From Clostridia bacterium (GTDB taxonomy: Bacteria > Bacillota > Clostridia > Christensenellales > Borkfalkiaceae): DNA of 64,000 bases. The notes beneath the pieces were generated by a model that was given only the letters and a program-made list of their open reading frames with translations, searched no databases and was not told the origin of the DNA. The translations under genes were made by a program, and so were the position numbers. The stretch covers positions 1-64,000 of the forward strand of contig CAAFMS010000028.1 of assembly GCA_900764105.1 (NCBI GenBank), written 5' to 3'. Below are positions 17,270 to 26,157 of this stretch, piece after piece (within the stretch, counting starts at the first letter, position 1; each line of letters begins with the position of its first letter).

Positions 17270-18367
17270 ATGAAATTAGGAGTAGTAGGACTTCCGAACG
17301 TAGGCAAGTCCACCCTTTTCAACGCTATAACTCACGCGGGGGCGCAGGCTGCGAATTTTCCCTTCTGCACAATCGAACCGAACGTAGGCGTCGTCGCCGT
17401 TCCCGACGAAAGGCTCGCGAAACTCGCCGCCCTGTATAACTGCAAAAAAATTACGCCTGCGACGATAGAATTCGTAGACATCGCCGGACTTGTAAAAGGC
17501 GCGTCGAAAGGCGAAGGTCTCGGAAACAAATTCCTCTCGCACATAAGAGAGGTTGACGCGATAGTCCACGTCGTAAGGTGCTTTATCGACGAAAACGTAA
17601 CGCACGTCGAAAACGGCGTCGACCCCATAAGGGATATAGGCATTATCAATCTCGAACTCATTTTAGCCGATATCGAAACCGTCCAGAAACGCTACGATAA
17701 GGCTTACGGAATGATTAAGTCGGGAGACAAAAAGTATAAAATCGAATCGGATATTCTCCGCAAGGTCTTAGACAGGCTCGAAGAAGAAAAACCCGTGAGA
17801 GGAATGGATCTTACCGAGGACGAACAGAAATACGTCGACGGACTTTTCCTTCTGTCGGCAAAGCCGGTAATTTACGCGGCGAACGTATCGGAAAGCGATA
17901 TGGGAAAAGACATTTCGGATATTCCGCTTGCGAAACTCGTCAAGGACTATGCCGAAAAAGAAGGCAGCGAAACGCTCGTCATCTGCGCGAGGACGGAAGA
18001 GGAAATTTCCGAACTTCCACCCGACGAAGCGGCAATTTTCCTCGAAGATTTGGGTCTTAAAGAAAGCGGACTGAACAGACTCGTAAAGGCTTCGTACAAA
18101 CTTTTGGGACTTATCAGTTTCCTCACGGCGGGCGAACCCGAAACGAGAGCCTGGACGATAAAAGAAGGAACGAAAGCGCCGCAGGCGGCGGGAAAAATTC
18201 ACAGCGACTTTGAAAAAGGCTTCATAAGAGCCGAATGTATCGACTGGCAACTGCTTTTAGAGTGCGGCAACTACACGAAAGCGAAGGAACTCGGCAAAGT
18301 GCGTTCGGAAGGCAAGGACTACGTTATAAAAGACGGCGACGTCGTTCTCTTCCGCTTCAACGTTTAA
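17270..18367 (+). CDS. ychF: YchF/OLA1-family ATPase
   Basis: A ribosome-associated P-loop ATPase of the Obg family, about 365 residues. The P-loop is GLPNVGKSTLFNAIT, switch II is DIAGLVKGASKGEGLGNKFL, and the usual NKxD specificity motif is replaced (YAANVSE), which is why the family prefers ATP. The C-terminal TGS domain ends in IKDGDVVLFRFNV. I chose the ATG at 17270 (MKLGVVGLPN) because GGAG lies 7 bases upstream and the family starts there; the open frame extends 15 codons further. It is linked in other bacteria to stress responses and ribosome binding. Confidence 0.96.
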   Translation: MKLGVVGLPNVGKSTLFNAITHAGAQAANFPFCTIEPNVGVVAVPDERLAKLAALYNCKKITPATIEFVDIAGLVKGASKGEGLGNKFLSHIREVDAIVHVVRCFIDENVTHVENGVDPIRDIGIINLELILADIETVQKRYDKAYGMIKSGDKKYKIESDILRKVLDRLEEEKPVRGMDLTEDEQKYVDGLFLLSAKPVIYAANVSESDMGKDISDIPLAKLVKDYAEKEGSETLVICARTEEEISELPPDEAAIFLEDLGLKESGLNRLVKASYKLLGLISFLTAGEPETRAWTIKEGTKAPQAAGKIHSDFEKGFIRAECIDWQLLLECGNYTKAKELGKVRSEGKDYVIKDGDVVLFRFNV

Positions 18368-18406
18368 ATTTTTAACAACCGCATACGATAAGACTATAAA
18401 AAAACA

Positions 18407-18440
18407 AGATACCCGAAAGCAACGTCGGATATCTTTTTTT
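18407..18440 (+). terminator. Terminator of ychF
   Basis: AGATA-CCGA pairs with TCGG-TATCT with one mismatch and is followed by TTTTTTT, about 40 bases after the stop. Confidence 0.75.
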
Positions 18441-18466
18441 ATTCGTTTTTACGGGACGGCGAGACA

Positions 18467-18592
18467 AGTGATATTTCGCTACGCAATGTGAAATTTACCT
18501 TCGGTAAGCGAAATCGCCTGACGGCGGTGAAATTGCCTTGCGACAAGTTGTTTACAGCCGTAGGGGACGGCGCCCCGACGTCCCGAAATTCT
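18467..18592 (-). repeat. Hairpin array plus GGGACG repeat, reverse copy
   Basis: Reverse complemented, this shows the hairpins TTGTC/GGCAA, CGCC/GGCG, TTACC/GGTAA and TTGC/GCGAA in the same order as at 15.33 kb. CCGTAGGGGACGGCGCC then GACGTCCCG lies beside it. It is the same element as at 15.2-15.45 kb in the opposite orientation. Confidence 0.75.
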
Positions 18593-18680
18593 CGTTTTTA
18601 TCGCAGGAAACGGCGCACTCGCTCAGCCCTTAAAAATATGGCGTCCCGAAAAAAACGATAAACCCGTTATTTTTGATAAG

Positions 18681-19541
18681 TTATTGTTTTTTATTACCGG
18701 TCGAACGGGCGTATTCGCATTCCAAACCCCTTTTCTTCAATTTCTCTATCGCCCACCTGCATAACTCTTCCGTCTCGTATATCCCGAATACCGTCGATCC
18801 GCTGCCCGTCATTCCGCACGCCGACGGCGAAAGACTTTTAACCTCTTCGAGATTTCTTTTCACTTCTTCGTTCAATTCAACCGCAGGCACCGTCAGGGCG
18901 TTCGACACGCATTTGCAAAGCCCGCCAAAATCGTTGGTTTTTAAAGCCTCTACCGCCTTTTCGGTATCGGTAAGCACTCCTCCGTTTCCGAGTTCGTCGA
19001 AACGCTTATAACATTCGCCCGTATTCACGCCCGTTTCGGCGTAGACAAGTACGAAATGCAAGGTCATATCCGTTTCGATTTTTCGAACCTTTTCGCCTCT
19101 GCCCGAAATTACGGCAAAACCGCCTTCGGTCATATACCCCGTATCGCTACCGAGTCTGTCCGCAAGCGGTTTTATGTCGTCGCTTATCCCCGTCGCCTTT
19201 TTCAACGCGACGAGTACCCCCGCCGCATCGGCGGAACTCCCTCCGAGTCCTCCCGCGATCGGTATGCGTTTAAATATTTCGACTTCTATTCCGCCGCCTG
19301 AATTATATTCTTCCGAAAAAAGTCGGGCGGCTTTATACGCGTTGTTGGTCTCCGTCGGCAAATCTTCTCCAAGACCCCCCATTTTCAGGGTAATTCCCTC
19401 GCGTTTTTTTACGTTTACGGTCACCGTATCGTATAAATCTACGGTCGTCACGAGGCTTTCTATATTATGAAAACCCCCGTCCGTCCCCGTAATATTAAGC
19501 GTGAGATTGATTTTTGCGTATGATTTAACCTTCGTTCTCAT
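18681..19541 (-). CDS. ispE: 4-diphosphocytidyl-2-C-methyl-D-erythritol kinase
   Basis: GHMP kinase of the non-mevalonate isoprenoid pathway. It phosphorylates CDP-ME at the 2-hydroxyl using ATP. 286 residues. The N-terminal substrate segment is SYAKINLTLNI, the GHMP ATP-binding motif is PIAGGLGGSSADAAG near residue 95, and the C-terminal motif is GMTGSGSTVFGIY. An AAAGGA site precedes the ATG. In many Firmicutes ispE neighbours veg and sipL-like genes, as it does here, which supports the calls for all three. Confidence 0.96.
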   Translation of the reverse strand: MRTKVKSYAKINLTLNITGTDGGFHNIESLVTTVDLYDTVTVNVKKREGITLKMGGLGEDLPTETNNAYKAARLFSEEYNSGGGIEVEIFKRIPIAGGLGGSSADAAGVLVALKKATGISDDIKPLADRLGSDTGYMTEGGFAVISGRGEKVRKIETDMTLHFVLVYAETGVNTGECYKRFDELGNGGVLTDTEKAVEALKTNDFGGLCKCVSNALTVPAVELNEEVKRNLEEVKSLSPSACGMTGSGSTVFGIYETEELCRWAIEKLKKRGLECEYARSTGNKKQ

Positions 19542-19614
19542 TCGTTTTTCCTTTTTGTTTGTTCTTTCCTTTATTCTCTATTTCCCCTTTGAATAGGTAA
19601 AATCGAGATATTTC

Positions 19615-19760
19615 CTGCCGTCACCTTCGGGGAAGGTGTCGCTGAAAGCGACGGAAGGGGACAATAAATTACTATTTTCTATTGCTTTGCATTTTTTATC
19701 CCCTATCGTCAAAATCTCGTTTACACTCCATTTTGCCACTTCCCCCGAAGGAGGAAGCGA
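19615..19760 (+). repeat. Inverted-repeat-ended element (family 1), full copy
   Basis: Same ends and core as at 11.43 kb: CTGCCGTCACCTTCGGGGAA at the left, CCCCTATCGTCAAAATCTCG inside, and CCCCCGAAGGAGGAAGCG at the right. Confidence 0.8.
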
Positions 19761-19815
19761 TTGTCGCCGTTTTTACATTGTCTGCAATTTCGACGGCAAA
19801 GAGCGAACGTGCTTT

Positions 19816-21285
19816 TTATATCTTCTGCCTGTATACGACTATTCTCTCGTCGCCCCTGAGCGGAAATTCAAGTTCGCCGTTAAGCCTTTCTATCTCGTCT
19901 CCGTCAACCCTTAACTGCTTGGATATATCCCATAAAGTATCGCCCTTTTGCGGAACGTATACGCTTATCGCCGCGTCCGACTTTTCTCTTGCAGCCGTTT
20001 CGTTTACGCCGTTTATTACCGTTATTTTTTTATCGATAAACGACTTATAGGCGGCTTTTACCGTATAATTAAACCAAATCGCGCCGTCTTTTATCACCGC
20101 CTCGAACTCGCTTAAACAAAGCCTTACGCAAGCGATTTCGCCCTCGCCTTTTATATCCGTCGAAAATGGCGACTCGGCGTTTACCGAGGTAATTCCGTTG
20201 TCCGCGTTCTTAAAGGCGACGTCCGCCCTCGCTATTCCGTTTACGGTAACTCCGTCGGCGGTTTTTACCACTCCGACTATCGACACTCTTTCGTCGAACG
20301 AGCCTATTATTTTGCCGCCCTCGGGGATATCGCCCGAAGCCGCGCCGCTAAGCCGCTCTTCCGTCGTGAACTGCCCGACGTATTCGCACACGGGCAATTC
20401 CTCTCTTCTTATCTCGATTTCGCTGTCAACCGAATATACGTCGTCGGCGAACGTAATGGTCGTGGTTTCAACCGAAAACCCCGAGAAAGACAGGGCTATT
20501 TCCGCGCTTATCGCGCTTTTGCCCTTACCCTCGTCGGTGTAGACCTTGAAAGTCGCCTTTTCGACTTCGCAATCGCCCGAGGCTCGCATATCGGGAAGCG
20601 AACCCGAGTTTTCGAGTTCGAACCTGAACGGTATGCAGCGTTTTTCTTTGAGTATTTCATTGCCGTCCGAAAAAGGCAGAGTCTTTAAAGAGAGAACGAC
20701 TTCTCCCTCGAATATTATGCACGAAACTCCGCTTTGAACGCTCTTTACGTTGACAGTCGCGCCGTGGCACAATACGTCCTTTATGGCGTACCCCACGTCG
20801 AACTCGTCGGTAATCGTAAAGTTGTCGTAAGTCACCGCGCTGCGTTCGTCGATACTCTCCGTTCTCTCTCTGATTTTGAGATTATCCCCGCCTATAAGCG
20901 CGTTATCTTCGATTTTTCGTATTCCGTCGGCGACTACTTTTACCGCGCATTTAGCGACGTAACCGTCGGAAGAGGACACCGCTCTCGAATCTTCGGCGGT
21001 AGCCCTGACAAGCGCGTTTTCAAACGGAATTTCCGCCGTAAGGTCGGCGTAAGCGTCCGATTTATCGAATCCGTCCTCGGTAAGGTAGACGAACCGAAAC
21101 GCCACTTTTATTTTCGCCTTGGTCGTCCCGTTGTCGTTCTCGGTACCCACCACAAACGCCGTAGCCGATAAGGACACGGGTTTTTTGACTTCGTTTTGAG
21201 TTGTTATCGCGCTTTCCGCGCTCAGTTTTACGTCGTATGAGACTCGTTCGGCCCCGCGCGCTTTGCCGTACTCCGGCTTTATCAT
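19816..21285 (-). CDS. SPOCS (DUF3794) and LysM domain protein, SipL-like
   Basis: A 489-residue protein with repeated DUF3794/SPOCS-type beta-rich modules over about residues 30-430 and a C-terminal LysM domain (YVPQKGDTLWDISKQL...ELEFPLRGDERIVVY). This architecture matches SipL, the clostridial spore coat protein that works with SpoIVA on the forespore surface. It has no signal peptide, which suits a mother-cell protein. GGAGG precedes the ATG. Neighbours veg and ispE match common gene order in Clostridia. The sequence supports sporulation morphogenesis; orthology to SipL rather than another SPOCS protein is inference. Confidence 0.75.
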   Translation of the reverse strand: MIKPEYGKARGAERVSYDVKLSAESAITTQNEVKKPVSLSATAFVVGTENDNGTTKAKIKVAFRFVYLTEDGFDKSDAYADLTAEIPFENALVRATAEDSRAVSSSDGYVAKCAVKVVADGIRKIEDNALIGGDNLKIRERTESIDERSAVTYDNFTITDEFDVGYAIKDVLCHGATVNVKSVQSGVSCIIFEGEVVLSLKTLPFSDGNEILKEKRCIPFRFELENSGSLPDMRASGDCEVEKATFKVYTDEGKGKSAISAEIALSFSGFSVETTTITFADDVYSVDSEIEIRREELPVCEYVGQFTTEERLSGAASGDIPEGGKIIGSFDERVSIVGVVKTADGVTVNGIARADVAFKNADNGITSVNAESPFSTDIKGEGEIACVRLCLSEFEAVIKDGAIWFNYTVKAAYKSFIDKKITVINGVNETAAREKSDAAISVYVPQKGDTLWDISKQLRVDGDEIERLNGELEFPLRGDERIVVYRQKI

Positions 21286-21338
21286 ACAATTTACCTCCGC
21301 ATCTGATGTCGGTATATTGTATGAGCCGAATTTTCCTT

Positions 21339-21593
21339 TTATGCCGATTCTTCGGGCGAGGAATTTTTAATTATTACGTTTCCGCAACAGACCTCGGAAT
21401 AGGAAAAACTCGTTTTGCCGTTAAAGTCGCCGTATGGCGAGACTGTAAAAAGGGCGGGATAGACGTTGGTTATTCTCCCTTTATAAGAAACGAACTTATT
21501 TCTGCCGAGATTTACCCGAACGTTTACGTCCTTACCCTTTTCTTTTTCTATCGCTTTTCTGATTAAACTTATATTTATATTAGACTTTACCAT
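21339..21593 (-). CDS. veg: Veg family protein
   Basis: An 84-residue protein that matches the Veg (DUF1021) fold: IRKAIEKEKGKDVNVRVNLGRNK, then GRITNVYPALFTV and FSYSEVCCGNVII, as in Bacillus Veg (a short beta-barrel, reported to stimulate biofilm formation by affecting SinR). The usual gene order veg-ispE is preserved nearby. No Shine-Dalgarno site is visible; a GATAAT hexamer lies exactly 6 bases before the ATG, so the mRNA may be leaderless, though its -35 is poor. Confidence 0.8.
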   Translation of the reverse strand: MVKSNINISLIRKAIEKEKGKDVNVRVNLGRNKFVSYKGRITNVYPALFTVSPYGDFNGKTSFSYSEVCCGNVIIKNSSPEESA

Positions 21594-21699
21594 AGCGGAA
21601 TTATCGCCCGACTATAATAAATTTATACTCAGCCGATAAAATTGCCGAATTTCCGACCTCTCTCGTCGCTTCGCGACACTTCGCCTCGGCGGCGGACGC

Positions 21700-21772
21700 C
21701 CCCCTTTTGTCGCTCTGCGACATTTTCCCCGTTTCATCGGGGAAATCTACCCCGTAGGGGAAAGCGAGATGT
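21700..21772. repeat. Hairpin-string repeat, copy 2
   Basis: The same three-palindrome string as at 5.87 kb (GTCGC/GCGAC, CCCCG/CGGGG, CCCC/GGGG), with the first loop changed from ttt to tct and the last from gaa to gta. Confidence 0.7.
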
Positions 21773-21857
21773 TTAGTTTTTTATAGTTTGCTATTCTATT
21801 AAAGAAATAAAAACGGAAATAAGTTTTATAAGTCTGTAAAGTTGCTTAAATCTATCT

Positions 21858-22010
21858 TCACTTGCTTTCCCCTTTGGGGTAGGCTCTCCCGATGAAACGG
21901 GAGAGGTGGCAGACGAAGTCTGCCGGAGAGGGGGCGTCCGCCGCCGAGGCGAAGTGGCTTGACGAAATGAAATGAAAGTCAAGACGAGAGAGGTCTTACA
22001 AATACCGATA
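21858..22010. repeat. Diverged hairpin-rich repeat
   Basis: Contains CCCCtttGGGG, CTCCCGatgaaaCGGGAG, GGCAGACgaaGTCTGCC and AGTCAAGACGAGAGAGGTC-like segments. It is related to the 5.8 and 6.1 kb repeats but rearranged. The open frame crossing it has no gene-like features. Confidence 0.55.
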
Positions 22011-22059
22011 AAACTTTCAGAAATCGACCAAGACGCACAACAATGATTACACTTCGCCG

Positions 22060-24591
22060 TCAAACGATCTTTCGGCTGTCGTGACAACAGAAATATATTA
22101 TCTGCTCGTTTTTCGCTATCTCTTTTAAGAAATTTGCCGTCTTTTCTATATGCTCGCCGTCGAGATGTACGAACGGGTCGTCCATAATTACGAACGGCTT
22201 TTCTCCGTCGAACGCGTTTTCTATAAGGCTGAGCCTGAACGCGAGCGAAAGTATGCACCTCTGCCCCGCGCTTAAATGCTTGTTGTCCCGAATCTCGCCG
22301 CCCCTCTCGAAAAATATCCTGTAATCTTTATCCATTACGACTTTTTCGCCGAGAGCCTTTTCGAGCGGAACGGAATATTCCACGAACTTGTCCTTAATCG
22401 GCGCGACGTACTTTTCCAAAAGTCTGTCGTTCGCCGTTACCAAATATTCCTTAGCGGAATTTATGTCGGCGTATTTTTCCTTGTACGCGGCAAGTTTTTC
22501 CTCTTCCTCTTCGAGAGCCAGCCTCTTTTCGTACAACGATTCGCACTTGCTCTCGTCCTCCGAAATACTGCTCTTTAACGCCGCGATTTTACTCTGCGTA
22601 ATCCTGTATTTTTCGCTTAACTCTTCGTAAGTTGTTTCGCTTGTCGTCGGATTAACTTCCGTAATTTTATTTTCTATCCTGTATTTCTCGGCTTTTTCCG
22701 CCGCCTGCTTTACTTCGTTTTCAAGACGTTTTATTTCAAAAAAGTCCGCCGATAAGTTCTTTAACTGCGTTTTTACGTCGCTATCGACGAGTAAACCGCG
22801 CTTTGAGAAAACGTCTTTTAAGAGTCTTCTCGCATCATCGGCTTTATCGAGAAAGCCTTTCGATTTAACCTGCGATTCGACTCTTTCTTTATTTAAAGCG
22901 GCATAGTCGTCAACCGCCCTTTTCAAAGCATAATACATATCGCGATAGTTCTCGCCGTAAAGTCCGTAGACAGCGAACGATTTCTTCAAACTCTCTTCCT
23001 TCTTTTCGATTTCCGCAAGTCTGTCTTTCAGACGGCGAATAGTTTTTTCTTTTTCCTGTCCGAGCGAGAGATAATCCGCGTAATCCCTCGACAGTTCGGC
23101 GTAAGCCCTCTCCGCTCCGTAGTCGTAAGCATACCCGAACGAACGCAGAATACCTCCTATCGCCCTTTCGGTCTCCTTAATCTCGTTTTCTATGTCTTCC
23201 CGTTCCGCTTTTCCGTTTTTAGTGGTTTTTATGTACTTTCTCACGTTAATAACGGCATAAATAAGGGATATCGCGACTATCGCAACGCTCATAAACACCC
23301 CGTTTTTAACGTTCGGAAAGGCAAACGGCAGAATAATTCCTATAATCGCAAGGACAGCCGAGACTGCAACGCCTATAAGGCTTGCGGGCGTTCCTTTTTT
23401 ATCGGAAACGCTCGTCGCCGTCTTTTCGAGATACCCGAGGTCGTCTATCGTTTTCCTGAGCAACTCTATTCTCTCCGCGGTATCTTCGCCTTTAAATTTA
23501 TCCCCGTAAAAACCTCGGCTTTCCTTCGATAAATCGTCGTTTAAAACGTCGGCTTCCGCTCTCCGTTTTTCGAGTTCGCTTATCTCTCCGTCAAGTCTCT
23601 TAAAAGTCTCGTTTGTCGGCGTACCGCTCGCAAAAGTCCGCGTATAAGTTCGTAAACGCTCGGTTTTTTCGTCGCCGAATACCGTTTCCCCGCCCTTTTC
23701 AAGGCTTTTTTCTATCGTCTCTGCCAAGGTTTCGGCGTTTTCTAATTCCGCCTCGTTCATTATCCCGTAAGGGTATTTGCCCTTTAGTTCCTTTAACTTT
23801 TTACCCCGTTCTTCGGCAGTCTCTTTAAGCGACAAATACGCCTTGCGTTTCTCGGCTTCGACCTTGTTCTCGTTCGCCTTTTTGATTTTTTCGGCAAGCG
23901 AGGCTTCCGCTCTTTTGAGTTCGGCGAGTTCTTCGTACTTACCGCCGAGAGAGTCGCTCACCTTTTCGAGGTTCTCTATTCGATCTTTCAATTCGCTTAT
24001 TTTCTGTTTGGTAAGCGAAATTTTGTCGTTGTTACCCTTTTGAGCCTTGTATTTTTTCGCCGCCGTTTCAAGTCGGCTTTTTACGAGGTCGAATCCGTTT
24101 TCGTCGGCATTTCCGGAGTTTTCCGTTCCTATAAGCCTGTTGATCGCGTCCGTTGACGACACTTCGGAAACTTCCGAGTCTATAAAGAAAGTACGCAAAA
24201 AAGACTCTTCGTCGAGTCCGAAGAATCGGGTTCCCAAATCGGGCTTCATATCCTTGATTTCGGTAGCGTTTTTATAGACTTTCAGTTCGTCCTCGGTATC
24301 GCTTTTCTTGCCGAAAAACCGCTCCACGCGGTACTCGTCGCCCGCAAATTCAAACACTATGTTACCGCCGAATTTTCCGCCCGAAAAGGGGTAAAACCTT
24401 TTGCGGTCGTTGAAGTCCTTACCGTTCGAGCGGCAGGGGGCGAGACCGTAAAACATAGCCTTGATAAACGAGGCGAGCGTAGTTTTGCCGTAGCCGTTTT
24501 CCGCGTAAAACTGATTGATACCGTCCGTAAAATTATAGTCTTTATCGCTGATTTTTCCGTAATTTTCGATATGAAGGGATATTAACCTCAC
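22060..24591 (-). CDS. SMC-like AAA ATPase, YhaN/RecF type
   Basis: An 843-residue ABC-type ATPase of the YhaN/SbcC-like group. Walker A is ENGYGKTTLASFIKAMFYGL near residue 35, the signature is HLSAGQRCILSLAFRL, and Walker B is PFVIMDDPFVHLD near the C-terminus. Between them are long coiled coils broken by two predicted membrane helices (about residues 398-445: SLIGVAVSAVLAIIGIILPF and VFMSVAIVAISLIYAVINV), a YhaN hallmark. The start is GTG, overlapping the queT stop by four bases. YhaN partners usually include a YhaO/SbcD-type nuclease, but none is adjacent here, so its function in DNA repair or envelope-linked processes is unproven. Confidence 0.8.
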   Translation of the reverse strand: MRLISLHIENYGKISDKDYNFTDGINQFYAENGYGKTTLASFIKAMFYGLAPCRSNGKDFNDRKRFYPFSGGKFGGNIVFEFAGDEYRVERFFGKKSDTEDELKVYKNATEIKDMKPDLGTRFFGLDEESFLRTFFIDSEVSEVSSTDAINRLIGTENSGNADENGFDLVKSRLETAAKKYKAQKGNNDKISLTKQKISELKDRIENLEKVSDSLGGKYEELAELKRAEASLAEKIKKANENKVEAEKRKAYLSLKETAEERGKKLKELKGKYPYGIMNEAELENAETLAETIEKSLEKGGETVFGDEKTERLRTYTRTFASGTPTNETFKRLDGEISELEKRRAEADVLNDDLSKESRGFYGDKFKGEDTAERIELLRKTIDDLGYLEKTATSVSDKKGTPASLIGVAVSAVLAIIGIILPFAFPNVKNGVFMSVAIVAISLIYAVINVRKYIKTTKNGKAEREDIENEIKETERAIGGILRSFGYAYDYGAERAYAELSRDYADYLSLGQEKEKTIRRLKDRLAEIEKKEESLKKSFAVYGLYGENYRDMYYALKRAVDDYAALNKERVESQVKSKGFLDKADDARRLLKDVFSKRGLLVDSDVKTQLKNLSADFFEIKRLENEVKQAAEKAEKYRIENKITEVNPTTSETTYEELSEKYRITQSKIAALKSSISEDESKCESLYEKRLALEEEEEKLAAYKEKYADINSAKEYLVTANDRLLEKYVAPIKDKFVEYSVPLEKALGEKVVMDKDYRIFFERGGEIRDNKHLSAGQRCILSLAFRLSLIENAFDGEKPFVIMDDPFVHLDGEHIEKTANFLKEIAKNEQIIYFCCHDSRKIV

Positions 24592-25091
24592 GTTTTATCG
24601 TCTCCTTTGGACGCAAATAATCGGTAGGTCGAGAAATAGAGTATGCCGCCGAAAAGCCCGACCGCTCCGAGTTCTGCCGCGCCTATTATAAGCGTCTCTA
24701 TAAAGTACCCCTGAATTTCGACGCCCGACAGCAAAAACACCCACGGGACGGCAAAGGCGTTGAAAATTATGGGGAATAATATTCCGATAAAAAATTTCAG
24801 ATACTTATTTTTTATCAATTTACCCGTAAAATAAGTGCAAATCGCCGCAAGAAGCGTGGTTAAAGAGCCTATAATAATGTCATAAACTCCTAACCCTCCC
24901 AGATTCGTAAGCAGACAGCCTACAAACAAGGCGGGTACGCTTTCGATAAAAAAAAGCGGAAGCACCGTCAAAGCCTCCGACAATCTCATCTGAACCGCTC
25001 CGAACGGCTGAACGAGATAGGACAGGGCGACGTACAATGCGGCGATTACGCCCGCTCTGCAAAGCCTGCGGGCTGAAAATTTTTCTTTCAT
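24588..25091 (-). CDS. queT: QueT family queuosine-precursor transporter
   Basis: A small membrane protein, about 167 residues, with five or six predicted helices. It matches the QueT family of substrate-binding (S) components for ECF transporters. LCRAGVIAALYVALSYL and the QMRLSEALTVLPLFF segment are typical. It imports preQ1 or preQ0 for tRNA queuosine synthesis, using shared ECF ATPases encoded elsewhere. The start at 25091 follows GAGGTA; the open frame continues 34 codons upstream without a site. It is translationally coupled to the YhaN-like gene (GTGA overlap), an unusual pairing. Confidence 0.85.
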   Translation of the reverse strand: MKEKFSARRLCRAGVIAALYVALSYLVQPFGAVQMRLSEALTVLPLFFIESVPALFVGCLLTNLGGLGVYDIIIGSLTTLLAAICTYFTGKLIKNKYLKFFIGILFPIIFNAFAVPWVFLLSGVEIQGYFIETLIIGAAELGAVGLFGGILYFSTYRLFASKGDDKT

Positions 25092-25190
25092 GTTGTACCT
25101 CGGTTTTTTTATTAGGCGATTTTCTCGTTCGGGTAAACCCGAAAATGCGACCAACCGCCCCGCGAAGTGTTTTCCGAAAACCTTCGACAA
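25092..25190 (-). promoter_or_regulatory. Structured leader of queT
   Basis: The minus-strand leader folds on paper into a CGAAG-GTTTT/AAAAC-CTTCG hairpin and an ATTTTC/GAAAAT stem enclosing CGGGtttaCCCG, then TAATAAAAAAACC before the start. A TTGCTT, 17-base, TAATAT promoter may precede it. queT genes often carry preQ1 riboswitches, but I could not match a known class. Confidence 0.35.
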
Positions 25191-25295
25191 CACTATATTA
25201 CTATATTATCGAAAAAAAAGCAAGGAAGCGAGGACGATTTTTAAAATTTCATCATCGCTTCCTGTTTCGGGAGAGTTTTGATTATAATTTACCTT

Positions 25296-25454
25296 TTGCC
25301 GTCACCTTCGGGGAAGGTGGCTCGGCGAGTAGAAAACGAGCCGAGACGGAAGGGGACAATAAATCACCGCTTCGTTTCGCTTTGCATTTTTATCCCCTAT
25401 CGTCAAAATCTCGCTTACGCTCCATTTTGCCACTTTCCCCGAAGGTGGAAGCGA
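25296..25454 (+). repeat. Inverted-repeat-ended element (family 1), full copy
   Basis: Starts TTGCCGTCACCTTCGGGGAA, has the CCCCTATCGTCAAAATCTCG core, and ends CCCCGAAGGTGGAAGCGA. The small CTTCGGGG-to-CGAAGGTGG end variation shows the two ends evolving together. Confidence 0.8.
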
Positions 25455-25492
25455 GTATCACGATACAACAGGATCGGCTTTATATTGTTTAA

Positions 25493-25702
25493 TCATTTCA
25501 GCCGACGGAACGGACGAAAAATTATCGCGAACGCAATGAGAAAATTCGCCGCGACTCCCATAGCGACGTATAATGCCCGAACGATAAAACTTCCGTCGCC
25601 CAACAAGTATTCGAGAGGGTTAAACCCGAACGATCCGACCACGCATAAATTTATCGCTCCGATTAAAACGAGTATAAAAGAAAAATACGCAGAAACTTTC
25701 AT
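25493..25702 (-). CDS. DUF378 family small membrane protein
   Basis: About 69 residues with two predicted membrane helices (AYFSFILVLIGAINLCVVGSF and IVRALYVAMGVAANFLIAFA). The first contains the IGAINxxxVG core and the middle GFNPLEYLLGDGS matches the linker of DUF378 proteins such as YuzA. Function is unknown across the family. I start at the ATG at 25702 because family members begin about there; the frame can be extended to a GTG at 25738. No good ribosome binding site is seen for either. Confidence 0.65.
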   Translation of the reverse strand: MKVSAYFSFILVLIGAINLCVVGSFGFNPLEYLLGDGSFIVRALYVAMGVAANFLIAFAIIFRPFRRLK

Positions 25703-25793
25703 AGGAAAAGTATTTGCGTATCGTCTATAATTATTCACATTTTAGCCCGAGCATAGAGAACCCCAACCGGACCCGCCAAAACGCTGTTAACGG

Positions 25794-26054
25794 CTACTCT
25801 TCGAGATTTTCCACGACGAGTTTATCGAAATCGACTTTCTCGACAAAATCGGACGGCAAAAACACAACCCTGCGGAACTTCGCGAAATTCATAATATGAT
25901 GCCTTATTATAAGCGGCGTTGCCTCGTCGAGGCGATAGCACCCCTCGCTTATGTAGTCGGCGAAATTCGCGTAAGTGAATTTTTCGTCTCTGTCCACCGT
26001 CGTCTGTTTTACTATTTTATTGTCCCGAAGGACCTTTATCCACAATCTGACCAT
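25794..26054 (-). CDS. Conserved hypothetical protein
   Basis: An 86-residue soluble protein, start MVRLWIKVLRDNKIVKQTTV. It resembles small uncharacterised clostridial proteins with a central CYRLDEATPLIIRHHIMNF segment and a C-terminal FLPSDFVEKVDFDKL. No catalytic motif is seen. The ATG at 26054 is preceded at exactly 6 bases by TATACT and there is no Shine-Dalgarno site, so its mRNA is predicted to be leaderless; an upstream in-frame start at 26072 would lie upstream of the predicted transcript. It is likely a real gene because of this promoter and a compact codon-biased frame. Confidence 0.65.
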   Translation of the reverse strand: MVRLWIKVLRDNKIVKQTTVDRDEKFTYANFADYISEGCYRLDEATPLIIRHHIMNFAKFRRVVFLPSDFVEKVDFDKLVVENLEE

Positions 26055-26060
26055 GCCGAA

Positions 26061-26089
26061 AGTATACCACAAAAAACAGTTTTTTTCAA
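26061..26089 (-). promoter_or_regulatory. Leaderless sigma-A promoter of the 86-residue gene
   Basis: TTGAAA, a 17-base spacer and TATACT, then 6 bases to ATG. The expected start of transcription is the A of the ATG. Confidence 0.75.
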
Positions 26090-26157
26090 GCGTTTTATAG
26101 ATCGCGGTTTTAAGACGTTGCAGATTACAGTTTTAAGCCGTCGCGTTAAACAAACGG

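Noticed and set aside
21791..22258. 155-codon open frame overlapping the repeat and the yhaN 3' end
   Set aside because: Composed of repeat hairpins and the antisense-like out-of-frame end of the ATPase gene; no family features.
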